A stretch of DNA of 10,389 nucleotides from an uncultured Collinsella sp. GTDB taxonomy: Bacteria; Actinomycetota; Coriobacteriia; Coriobacteriales; Coriobacteriaceae. Made by a program: the position numbers and the translations under genes. The number at the start of each line of letters is the position of its first letter. Position 1 is the first letter of the stretch. The stretch spans positions 1 through 10,389 of the forward strand of contig CABUJH010000061.1 in the NCBI GenBank assembly GCA_902491895.1, in the 5' to 3' direction. Under the pieces are notes generated by a model. It was not told the origin of the DNA and made no database searches. It was given only the letters and a program-made list of their open reading frames with translations. This document shows, piece after piece, positions 1 to 6,175 of this stretch.

Positions 1-524
1 TTCACGTAGGTGAAGCCGTTGATGCGGGCGATGATCTGAGCGGCGTCCTTGCCCAGACCGTTGAGGATAACGCGCAGCGGCTTCTTGCGGGCCTTGTTGG
101 CGTTCAGAGCCAGGCCGATAGCGCCCTCAGCGGCAGCGAAGGACTCGTGGCCGGCCAGGAAGGCGAAGCACTCGGTGTCGTCGGAGAGCAGCATAGCGCC
201 CAGGTTGCCGTGGCCCAGACCGACCTTGCGGTCCTCAGCGACGGAGCCGGGAACGGTGAAGGCCTGGATGCCCTCGCCGATGATGGCAGCAGCCTCAGAA
301 GCGGACTTGGCGCCACGCTTGACAGCGAGAGCGCAGCCGAGGGTGTATGCCCACTCAGCGTTCTGGAAGGCGATGGACTGGGTGTTGTTGACGATCTCAC
401 GCGGGTTGAAGCCCTTGTCGGTGCAGATCTGCAGAGCTTCCTCGAGGGAGGCGATGCCGTTGTCGGCGAGGCACTTGTTGATCTTGTCAGCGCGGCGCTC
501 GTAACCTTCGAACGTAACAGTCAT
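1..524 (-). CDS. GGGtGRT family protein (N-terminal part, cut by window edge)
   Basis: 174 complete codons are visible, beginning MTVTFEGYERRADKINKCLA; the C-terminal part lies outside the window. The opening segment, and a later stretch with HGNLGAMLLSDDTE (about residues 98-111), match what I recognise as the GGGtGRT family, named for a motif further downstream that cannot be seen here. No biochemical role is established for the family as far as I know. It is repeatedly found beside an IscU-like scaffold, as here, so a role in Fe-S or metal handling is inferred from context only. No signal peptide or membrane segment is visible, so it is probably cytosolic. The start at 524 is supported by a strong purine-rich site (AGGGAGG, minus strand, about 532-540). 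The gene follows the scaffold gene by 17 bases and is almost certainly co-transcribed with it. Confidence 0.85.
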   Translation of the reverse strand, partial: MTVTFEGYERRADKINKCLADNGIASLEEALQICTDKGFNPREIVNNTQSIAFQNAEWAYTLGCALAVKRGAKSASEAAAIIGEGIQAFTVPGSVAEDRKVGLGHGNLGAMLLSDDTECFAFLAGHESFAAAEGAIGLALNANKARKKPLRVILNGLGKDAAQIIARINGFTYV

Positions 525-542
525 AGTTATTTCCCTCCCTTT

Positions 543-1277
543 CTACTCGTGAACCGGGAACACGCTGGCGACGGAGTGAGTCTCCTCGTCGGTGCGCGGG
601 TCGATGTACTTGGCAGCGTTCTCCCACTGACCATAGTGGCCCATAGCGCCAGCGATGGCCTCCTCGGGGGTCTTGCCGGCCTTGACGGCGTCGGTGAACT
701 TACCGAGGTTCAGGAACTCGAACGCGATGATCTCGTTCTTGTCGTTGAGAGCCATGCGGGTGACGTAGCCCTGGGCGAGCTCGAGGTAACGAGCGCCCTT
801 GGCCTTGGTGCCGAACATGGTGCCGACCTGGGAGCGAAGGCCCTTGCCGAGGTCGTCGAGGGAGGCGCCCACGGGCAGGCCGCCCTCGGAGAACGCGGTC
901 TGGCTGCGGCCGTAAACGATCTGCAGGAAAATCTCGCGCATAGCAACGTTGATGGCGTCGCAGACGAGGTCGGTGTTGAGGGCCTCGAGGATGGTCTTAC
1001 CGGGAAGGATCTCGGAAGCCATGGCGGCAGAGTGGGTCATGCCCGAGCAGCCGATGGTCTCAACGAGGGCCTCCTCGATGATGCCGTCCTTGACGTTCAG
1101 CGTGAGCTTGCAGGCGCCCTGCTGAGGTGCGCACCAACCCACACCGTGCGTAAGACCGGAGATGTCGGAAATCTCCTTAGCCTGGACCCACTTGCCCTCC
1201 TCGGGGATGGGTGCGGGGCCGTGGTATGCACCCTTGGCAACGGGGCACATGTTTTCCACTTCCTGTGAGTACTGCAT
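543..1277 (-). CDS. IscU/NifU-like iron-sulfur cluster assembly scaffold protein
   Basis: A 244-residue protein beginning MQYSQEVENMCPVAKGAYHG. Residues about 40-110 resemble the IscU/NifU N-terminal fold: a beta segment, then NVKDGIIEEALVETIGCSG with Cys77 at the position of the central IscU ligand, then a helix with Cys106. Cys11, Cys49 and Cys56 are further candidate ligands. The protein is about 100 residues longer than classic IscU or SufU; the extra C-terminal part (about 120-244) is not a domain I can name. The frame stays open upstream for 48 codons, but the ATG at 1277 is preferred because AGGAGAGG lies just upstream and the extension overlaps the promoter region. The GGGtGRT gene follows directly. 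Likely role: cytosolic scaffold or carrier for Fe-S clusters, inferred from family and neighbours. It is distinct from the SufU at 3155-3589. Confidence 0.85.
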   Translation of the reverse strand: MQYSQEVENMCPVAKGAYHGPAPIPEEGKWVQAKEISDISGLTHGVGWCAPQQGACKLTLNVKDGIIEEALVETIGCSGMTHSAAMASEILPGKTILEALNTDLVCDAINVAMREIFLQIVYGRSQTAFSEGGLPVGASLDDLGKGLRSQVGTMFGTKAKGARYLELAQGYVTRMALNDKNEIIAFEFLNLGKFTDAVKAGKTPEEAIAGAMGHYGQWENAAKYIDPRTDEETHSVASVFPVHE

Positions 1278-1370
1278 GCCTCTCCTCTCTATCGTGTTGG
1301 CGTCCCGTTTGGGGGTCGTGGCTGGCGATTGCCGGGCGACCCTTCGAAAGGGACATGACATGCAGCCCCT

Positions 1371-1398
1371 ATAATACCGCGAAATGCACGGAATATTC
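1371..1398 (-). promoter_or_regulatory. Candidate promoter for the scaffold/GGGtGRT pair
   Basis: On the minus strand, TATTAT (1376-1371) matches five of six bases of a sigma70-type -10 box. No good -35 hexamer lies at the usual distance; that place holds the perfect palindrome GAATATTC (1391-1398). A weak -35 occupied by a palindrome would suit an activated or repressed promoter, but no regulator can be named. The predicted leader is about 85 bases and includes a small hairpin (arms CCCTT and AAGGG, 1340-1352). Confidence 0.35.
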
Positions 1399-1618
1399 GG
1401 CGAACGGCTCAGTTTTCGCATCGAGAAGTCCTGAAGTTTTAATTGAAACGGTTTAACTCTATGTTCTGTGGTCGTGAACTTCCGTAGAGGGGGTCCGTCT
1501 TGGGCAAGCTATTGGTCAGCTCTTGTAAGCATTGCGGGGGTTGACCTGTTGCAACGATGCCGTTCGCCGCCTGATTACTGCCTTTGGCCGCGCGAGTGTA
1601 TTGTTTTGCGTGAATGTT

Positions 1619-1647
1619 TTGATGGCACGCTTCAATCGTGCTGTATT
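1619..1647 (+). promoter_or_regulatory. Candidate promoter with a dyad in the spacer (for the transposase-like gene)
   Basis: TTGATG (1619-1624) and TGTATT (1642-1647) each match four of six consensus bases and are separated by exactly 17 bases. The whole spacer is an inverted repeat, GCACG-(7)-CGTGC (1625-1641). The start codon lies about 34 bases further on. A dyad between -35 and -10 is a common repressor position, but this could be chance. Confidence 0.3.
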
Positions 1648-1680
1648 GGATGGCAAGCAGATCCCGGCGAAGGGAGCGCC

Positions 1681-2493
1681 ATGCAACGCGTTTGGAGAAC
1701 GGTTACCGGCTTTTACCATGTCTGTGCCCGCGGTACGGGCAAGCAGCTCATCTTTGAGGGCGATGAAGACCGGTGGGAGTTCTTGGAGCTGATGCGTGAG
1801 TGCTGCCGCAAGGCGGGCGTGACGGTTATCGCCTGGTGCCTTATGGGCAATCACGTGCGTCTGGTGCTTGCAGATTACGAGGACGCGATGAGCGCGGCGA
1901 TGCACCGGCTGCTTTTGACGTACGCGCGGCGGTTCAATAAACGCACGGGGCGCACAGGGCATCTGTTCCAGAACCGTTTTGACCGGCGCTCGCTCGATAC
2001 CGACTGGCAGGTGATGGAGGCTATTCGCTCCGTTCACGCCGATCCGCAGGAGGCGGGCATGAGCCTAATCGAGCGTTACCCCTGGAGCAGCTTTGCGGAG
2101 CATCTGCGCGCTTACGACAGTGATGCGGCAGATGCCGCGAGGGGATTTTCTGATCCTTCTTGCGTGCTTGAACTTTTTGGTTCTGCCGAGGGCTTTATTG
2201 CCTATTCGCTTTCGACGCCCGACGGTAGCGAGCCGGCGCTGTGCGATATGAAAGAGACAGAGTGGGAACGCCACGCCTTTGCCGACAAGATGGCGAAGAG
2301 CCTCGGGGTTCCGCTCCACGGGGTTAAAGCCGCGCCGTCGGCGCAGCGCAACATCGTCATTCTTGGATTGCACGATGCCGGTTTTACGGTGCGTCAGATT
2401 GAGCGATATACGGGGATTGGCAAAAGTACCGTTTCTCGTATCGTGCGTGCCTGTGCACGAACGGCGGTGCAGACTGGCCGAAACGTGGCGTAG
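1681..2493 (+). CDS. Y1/REP-associated tyrosine transposase-like protein with altered active site and C-terminal HTH
   Basis: A 270-residue protein with the layout of Y1 (IS200/REP-associated) transposase relatives: FYHVCARGTGKQLIF at 11-25, WCLMGNHVRLVL at 52-63, and RTGHLFQNRF at 91-100, a block typical of REP-associated enzymes. The HUH motif should read His-x-His, but here it is His58-Val-Arg60. The catalytic tyrosine normally sits in a segment resembling RYIHLNP; here the segment is RSVHADP (116-122), with Ser117 in its place. Both positions needed for single-strand cleavage therefore appear lost, although the frame is intact. Residues about 222-258 (GFTVRQIERYTGIGKSTVSRIV) form a helix-turn-helix. 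The start at 1681 follows a good GAAGGGAG site. It could be a decayed transposase or a DNA-binding protein that has dropped catalysis; I cannot decide which. No terminal inverted repeats of an IS were found directly around it. Confidence 0.8.
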   Translation: MQRVWRTVTGFYHVCARGTGKQLIFEGDEDRWEFLELMRECCRKAGVTVIAWCLMGNHVRLVLADYEDAMSAAMHRLLLTYARRFNKRTGRTGHLFQNRFDRRSLDTDWQVMEAIRSVHADPQEAGMSLIERYPWSSFAEHLRAYDSDAADAARGFSDPSCVLELFGSAEGFIAYSLSTPDGSEPALCDMKETEWERHAFADKMAKSLGVPLHGVKAAPSAQRNIVILGLHDAGFTVRQIERYTGIGKSTVSRIVRACARTAVQTGRNVA

Positions 2494-2538
2494 GACTGCC
2501 TGTGCACCGCAGCTGGGGTCGCCCATATGCCACAACCA

Positions 2539-2549
2539 TTGTTCTAAAA
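2539..2549 (+). repeat. Direct repeat TTGTTCTAAAA, copy 1
   Basis: An exact 11-base match to 2789-2799, with starts 250 bases apart. A partial inverted copy, TAGAACAAT, lies at 2583-2591 and pairs with ATTGTTCTA at 2538-2546. Possible target-site duplication or regulator sites. Confidence 0.55.
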
Positions 2550-2743
2550 GCTTGGTACGGTAACTGCACTTCTTAATATGCATAGAACAATCGTCATCTT
2601 GCATAAAATAACAGCTCAGTCCGGGTTTGCCCGTGCCTACCCCCGTCTGCGCCGTGCAAAAAACGGAGTTTTCAGCATCGTGGTGCTGTCGGCACTGCCG
2701 CAATCTTGCAACATACAGGTTCCGAAGCTATTTATGCCTTCCG

Positions 2744-2762
2744 ATGCGCCTCCGAAGCGCAT
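2744..2762. repeat. Perfect hairpin ATGCGC-(7)-GCGCAT
   Basis: Six-base perfect arms around the loop CTCCGAA. The octamer TCCGAAGC occurs in this hairpin (2751-2758) and once before it (2721-2728). There is no T-tract on either strand, so it is not a standard terminator. Confidence 0.5.
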
Positions 2763-2788
2763 GTATGTGATCCCTGAGACCGCGATGC

Positions 2789-2799
2789 TTGTTCTAAAA
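2789..2799 (+). repeat. Direct repeat TTGTTCTAAAA, copy 2
   Basis: An exact copy of 2539-2549. The two copies bracket 239 bases containing the hairpin at 2744-2762. No clear terminal inverted repeats were found just inside them. Confidence 0.55.
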
Positions 2800-2903
2800 C
2801 ACAATATATATGCGCCTAAAGACGTTGATTAACGCTTTCGATGCGTATACACACAGCTTGGCGTGCTGAATACTCGCAAATATGCACGCCGCTCCCTATG
2901 GGA

Positions 2904-3051
2904 CCCGTCTGCGGCAGGCGCGAAGCGAGTCGGAGCTTCGCAGAACGGGGCTTGGCGCATTGCTTGGCGGGCCCGGGGCCCTGCCGCAGGCCTTTGGTGC
3001 TGTGGAAAACGCCCGTGCTCGCGTCTGGCTGTGTGGCAAATGTCAGACGGG
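2904..3051. repeat. GC-rich block of nested inverted repeats
   Basis: Three perfect inverted pairs are nested here. CCCGTCTG (2904-2911) pairs with CAGACGGG (3044-3051). CTGCGGCAGG (2909-2918) pairs with CCTGCCGCAG (2980-2989). GCGAAGC (2920-2926) pairs with GCTTCGC (2935-2941). A fourth short pair is CGTCTG (3022-3027) with CAGACG (3044-3049), which competes with the first. Such nesting can fold as a branched RNA or cruciform on either strand. It may be a dispersed REP-like element, a remnant of a mobile element or a structured transcript; nothing in the sequence decides. Confidence 0.45.
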
Positions 3052-3091
3052 GCGCCGGACGCGCGGACTTTGTGCGTTCGCGCTCATTAGG

Positions 3092-3122
3092 TAAAAACAG
3101 AGCCGCCCGTATCGGGCGGCTC
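3092..3122 (-). terminator. Rho-independent terminator of the suf operon
   Basis: A perfect 10-bp stem (GAGCCGCCCG at 3100-3109, CGGGCGGCTC at 3113-3122) with a three-base loop. Read on the minus strand it is followed by TGTTTTTAC, so it ends transcripts that have just passed the sufU stop at 3155. On the plus strand the following bases are not T-rich, so the orientation is clear. Confidence 0.9.
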
Positions 3123-3154
3123 GGCAATCAAAAACCTTGGATTCGGGGCATAAA

Positions 3155-3589
3155 CTACTGGTTTGTTTGCCCCTCGAGCATGCCGTCGAGGGTGCGCCAG
3201 GCGAGCTCGGCGCACTTGACGCGGGCGGGCATGTGCGAGATGTCCTGGAGCTGGGCGGCTTCGTCCAGGTCTTCCAGGTCCTCCTCGGAGAGCTGCTCGC
3301 CGCGGATCATGGCGAGGAAGAGCTCTGCCAGGCGGTGAGCTTCCTCGACGGTCTCGCCGGTGATGAGGTCGGCCATGATGTCGGCACTGGCCTGACTGAT
3401 GGCGCAGCCGTGGCCGGTAAAGGAGGCCTCCTCGATCACGCCGTTCTCGACGCGCAGCTGCAGGGTGAGCTCGTCGCCGCAGCTGGGGTTGATGCCGTCG
3501 TGCTCGTGCGTGGGAGCATCCATCTCGTACTTATAGTCGGGGTGCGAGTTGTGCTCCATAAATGTGGTGGAGGTGTACAGATTACCCAT
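3155..3589 (-). CDS. sufU: SufU: zinc-dependent sulfur-transfer partner of SufS
   Basis: A 144-residue IscU-fold protein beginning MGNLYTSTTFMEHNSHPDYK. The three conserved cysteines and the aspartate of the SufU family are present: Cys37 and Asp39 in NPSCGDEL, Cys62 in GHGCAISQAS, and Cys126 in MPARVKCAELAW. The segment between about 96 and 120, absent from classic IscU, is the insertion that marks SufU. In characterised SufU proteins these residues bind zinc and accept persulfide sulfur from SufS. Last gene of the suf operon: its ATG lies inside the end of sufS, overlapping by 8 bases, so translation is probably coupled. The frame continues upstream, but the ATG at 3589 gives the normal family length and has GGAG nearby. 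A strong terminator follows. Cytosolic. Confidence 0.95.
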   Translation of the reverse strand: MGNLYTSTTFMEHNSHPDYKYEMDAPTHEHDGINPSCGDELTLQLRVENGVIEEASFTGHGCAISQASADIMADLITGETVEEAHRLAELFLAMIRGEQLSEEDLEDLDEAAQLQDISHMPARVKCAELAWRTLDGMLEGQTNQ

Positions 3590-4907
3590 TGAACGTGCTC
3601 CAAACGTGATGCAGGCCGGCGATGAACTTGTCGATGTCGGCCTTGTCGTTGTAGAAGGCCACGCTGGCGCGGCAGCAGGCAAGGTTCTCGACGCCCAGCC
3701 AGGTAAGCAGCGGCTGCGCGCAGTGGTGGCCGGCGCGGATGCAGACGCCGTCCATGTCCATGATGCTCGCGACGTCGTGCGGGTGGATGCCCTTGACGTT
3801 AAAGCTCACAACGCCGTGGTGGTTGTCCCAATAGATGGAGCCGATGATCTGGACAAAGTCGAGCTGCATGAGTTCGCCCATCAGGTAGTGGACGAGTGCC
3901 TGCTCGCGGGCCTGGATGTTCTCGTAACCCACGGTGTTGACCAGGTAGTCGAGTGCCGCACCCGTGGCGAAGATTCCGGCGGCGTCCTGCGTGCCGGCCT
4001 CGAACTTCTCGGGGACGGGCGCCCAGACGGCGTCCTGCTCGGTGACAGAGTCGATCATTTCGCCGCCGGTGAGCATGGGCGGCATGGCGTTGAGCAGGTC
4101 CATCTTGCCCCACAGCACGCCGATGCCCATAGGGCCCATGGCCTTGTGTGCGCTAAAGGCAAAGAAGTCGGCTCCCAGGTCGGCCACATCGACCGGCATG
4201 TGCGGCAGCGACTGCGCACCGTCGACGACCAGGTAGCCGCCGTACTTGTGCACGAGTTTGCCGAGGTTCTTGACCGGGTTCTCGACGCCCAGCACGTTGG
4301 AGACCTGGCCCACGGCCAGGATCTTGGTCTTGGGACCAACCTTGGCAAGAACTTCCTCGGTGGTGAGCTGGCCGGTCTTGGTGGGGTAGAGGTAGACGAG
4401 CTTGGCGCCGGTCTCGCGGCAGACCTGCTGCCACGGAATCAGGTTGGAGTGGTGCTCCATGATGGTAATGACGACCTCGTCACCGGGCTCGAGCACCGTT
4501 GGCGCAAAGCTCTTGGCGACCAGGTTGAGCGACTCGCTCGTGTTGCGGGTGAAGACGACCTCGTTGGCCCGGGGGGCGCCGATGAGGTTGGCAATCTGCT
4601 GGCGCACCTTCGCGATGGCCTCGGTGGCCTCGACGGACAGCGAGTACAGGCCGCGCAGGGGGTTGGCGTTCATGCGCTGGTAGAAGTCGCGCTCGGCGTC
4701 GAGCACGCAGGCAGGGCGCTGCGCGGTGGCGGCGCTATCGAGGAAGGCGATCTCGGGGTGCTGCTGGAACAGCGGGAACTGCGCCTTGTAGGGATTGGTC
4801 TCGATGTCTACGGTAGGCCAGCCGCGTGAGGCCTCGTCGCTGGCGTCGAGCTCCATAGGCTCCGGTGCGGTACAGGTGTCGCATTTAACGTGCTCGGTGT
4901 CGATCAT
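3582..4907 (-). CDS. sufS: SufS: group II cysteine desulfurase
   Basis: A 441-residue PLP-dependent enzyme that converts L-cysteine to alanine and leaves a persulfide for SufU. The PLP lysine is Lys255 in FSAHKAMGPMGIG, preceded by VVDGAQSLPH (228-236). His152 lies in IMEHHSNLIPW. The catalytic cysteine is Cys396 in RAGHHCAQPLL, and RASVAFYN (413-420) is the usual C-terminal substrate-binding segment. Compared with the common length near 405-410 it has about 30 extra N-terminal residues containing Cys9-x-x-Cys12. The start at 4907 is well supported: AGGAGGAG lies just upstream and the ATG overlaps the sufD stop as ATGA. Met18 is a weaker alternative start that would remove the CxxC. It overlaps sufU by 8 bases. 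Confidence 0.96.
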   Translation of the reverse strand: MIDTEHVKCDTCTAPEPMELDASDEASRGWPTVDIETNPYKAQFPLFQQHPEIAFLDSAATAQRPACVLDAERDFYQRMNANPLRGLYSLSVEATEAIAKVRQQIANLIGAPRANEVVFTRNTSESLNLVAKSFAPTVLEPGDEVVITIMEHHSNLIPWQQVCRETGAKLVYLYPTKTGQLTTEEVLAKVGPKTKILAVGQVSNVLGVENPVKNLGKLVHKYGGYLVVDGAQSLPHMPVDVADLGADFFAFSAHKAMGPMGIGVLWGKMDLLNAMPPMLTGGEMIDSVTEQDAVWAPVPEKFEAGTQDAAGIFATGAALDYLVNTVGYENIQAREQALVHYLMGELMQLDFVQIIGSIYWDNHHGVVSFNVKGIHPHDVASIMDMDGVCIRAGHHCAQPLLTWLGVENLACCRASVAFYNDKADIDKFIAGLHHVWSTFNG

Positions 4908-6175
4908 GCGAGCTCCTCCTCGAAATTGTCGATCAGGTTGTTGCCCAAGCGGACGACGGCGGCGCGGGTGCGCTCGTCGGTCGCGGAAAGCGCAGCGTCC
5001 TCCAGCTTGGCACGGATGAACAGGTCCTCGGCGGCGTTTTGGTCAAGGCCGCGGCAGGCGAGATAGAACAGCTGCTCGTCGCGGACGTGGCCGATGGTGG
5101 CGCCGTGGTTGCCGGCGACGTCGTCCTCGTCGCAGAGGATGACGGGGACGGTCTTGTTGTCGACGCCCTTGTTGGCCAAGAGCACCGTCTCGCGTTCGGT
5201 GCCGACGGCACCCTTGCAGCCGTGCGCGAGGTCGATGGTGCCACGGTAGACCTTCTTGGACGTGCCGGTCAGCACGCCGTTGGCGTCGATCTCGCACTCG
5301 GTCTTGCGACCGCGGTGGCGCAGCTCGTAGTTAAAGTCGCGCACCTGCTCTCGGGCGCCCAGGTAGTCAGTATCGATGGTGACCTTGGCGGTATCGCCTA
5401 GCAGGTCGCCGGCAAGGCCGGTGGCGCTGGCGCCAGCGCCCAGGACGGTGTGCTGCACGTTGACGCGCGCGCCCTCGTCCAGGAACAGGCCGGTGTCGTC
5501 GAGTGCGATCCAGCTATCGTCGAGCGTCTGCGTGCAGGCCACGTTGACGGTGGCGTACTCGTGGGCGCACACGCGCAGCACGGATCCCACGACGCCCTCG
5601 CCGGCAACGGGGGAGTCCAGGGCAATAAGCAGATCGAGCGTCGACTGGGGACGGGCGACGACGTCGATGGCGGCGATGGCCGCGGCGGCATCGACACCGC
5701 TCACACGTACGGTAACCGTGGCGTGCTTGTATGCGGGCACATCGATGACGACGCGCTTGGTGGCGTGGTCGGCCAGGTAGGTGTAGGCAGCCTCGCCCAT
5801 GCCAGTCTCGAAGGCCTCAGCGGGGGAGAGCTCCTCCTCCAGCTTAATGGCACCGGCCTGGTAGACGGAGGTGGCGGGCACGTCGAGCTCGGTCTCGGGC
5901 GTGATGCGGGCGCGGTCGGCGGCATCGCCGGGCGCGGAGGCGCGGCGCTCGGGGAAGCGCTCGGCCATGGCGTCCATGGCGGCGTCGAACGCGTCTGCCA
6001 CGCCAGCAAACTGCTCGTCCAAGCCCTCAACCTCAATGGTCTCGGCGGGAGCGGGGGCAAGCTCGTCAGAGAGCTCGAGCTTGGTCTGGTTCATCTTGAG
6101 CCAACCCCAAGTGGCTGCCGGCATCGCGTTGACCTGCTCAAGGGTGGTAGCAGCGGTGTTGGTGGTCTGTTTCAT
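4904..6175 (-). CDS. sufD: SufD: Fe-S scaffold subunit
   Basis: A 423-residue SufB/SufD-family protein that pairs with SufB on the SufC ATPase to build clusters. The conserved C-terminal beta-helix region is clear: KKVYRGTIDLAHGCKGAVGT (307-326), then VPVILCDEDDVAGNHGATIGHV (343-364). His357 in GNHGATIG corresponds to the SufD histidine that faces the SufB cysteine at the cluster site (His360 in E. coli). The N-terminal 130 residues are poorly conserved and rich in Ala, Glu and Asp, as is usual for SufD. The start codon shares one base with the sufB stop (TAATG), with AAGGAG about ten bases upstream, so translation is likely coupled. The end overlaps sufS by 4 bases. Cytosolic. Confidence 0.94.
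   Translation of the reverse strand: MKQTTNTAATTLEQVNAMPAATWGWLKMNQTKLELSDELAPAPAETIEVEGLDEQFAGVADAFDAAMDAMAERFPERRASAPGDAADRARITPETELDVPATSVYQAGAIKLEEELSPAEAFETGMGEAAYTYLADHATKRVVIDVPAYKHATVTVRVSGVDAAAAIAAIDVVARPQSTLDLLIALDSPVAGEGVVGSVLRVCAHEYATVNVACTQTLDDSWIALDDTGLFLDEGARVNVQHTVLGAGASATGLAGDLLGDTAKVTIDTDYLGAREQVRDFNYELRHRGRKTECEIDANGVLTGTSKKVYRGTIDLAHGCKGAVGTERETVLLANKGVDNKTVPVILCDEDDVAGNHGATIGHVRDEQLFYLACRGLDQNAAEDLFIRAKLEDAALSATDERTRAAVVRLGNNLIDNFEEELA

Larger units (their letters stand above)
1278..1680. other. Intergenic region between divergent genes
   Basis: This 403-base stretch separates the minus-strand scaffold gene from the plus-strand transposase-like gene. It holds the candidate minus-strand promoter near 1371-1398, a small hairpin at 1340-1352 and a candidate plus-strand promoter at 1619-1647. 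Open frames crossing it lack ribosome-binding sites or are upstream extensions of the flanking genes. No RNA gene or copy of the suf-region operator was seen. Confidence 0.6.
2494..3091. other. Gene-poor, repeat-rich intergenic region
   Basis: About 600 bases without a convincing gene. Several frames stay open (for example 2578-2832 and 2841-3338 on plus, 2816-3127 on minus), but they lack ribosome-binding sites, family similarity and consistent codon bias. The region does hold direct repeats of TTGTTCTAAAA, a hairpin at 2744-2762, and a GC-rich block of nested inverted repeats at about 2904-3051. It ends at the suf terminator. It could be a dispersed intergenic repeat or the remains of a mobile element. 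Confidence 0.5.

Noticed and set aside
147..1268. 373-codon plus-strand open frame antisense to the scaffold and GGGtGRT genes
   Set aside because: It mirrors two genes with strong family matches and ribosome sites. Its composition (Val, Gly, Leu, Asp, Glu rich) is typical of the antisense of GC-rich genes.
1278..1421. 48-codon N-terminal extension of the scaffold protein
   Set aside because: It overlaps the likely promoter, has no ribosome site and lacks family resemblance; the ATG at 1277 has AGGAGAGG upstream.
1468..1680. 71-codon N-terminal extension of the transposase-like protein
   Set aside because: The Y1 domain begins right after the ATG at 1681, which has a good ribosome site; the extension resembles nothing and overlaps the candidate promoter.
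2578..2832. 84-codon plus-strand open frame in the repeat-rich gap
   Set aside because: It has no ribosome-binding site and no recognisable family, and it runs through a hairpin and repeats. Kept as part of the non-coding region, though a small gene cannot be fully excluded.
2816..3127. 103-codon minus-strand open frame downstream of sufU
   Set aside because: It starts beside the terminator and passes through its stem and the nested repeats; no ribosome site or domain.
2841..3338. 165-codon plus-strand open frame crossing the terminator into sufU
   Set aside because: It crosses the suf terminator and the antisense of sufU, and has no ribosome-binding site.
3549..4829. 426-codon plus-strand open frame antisense to sufS
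   Set aside because: It is an antisense shadow of sufS without a ribosome site or recognisable domain.
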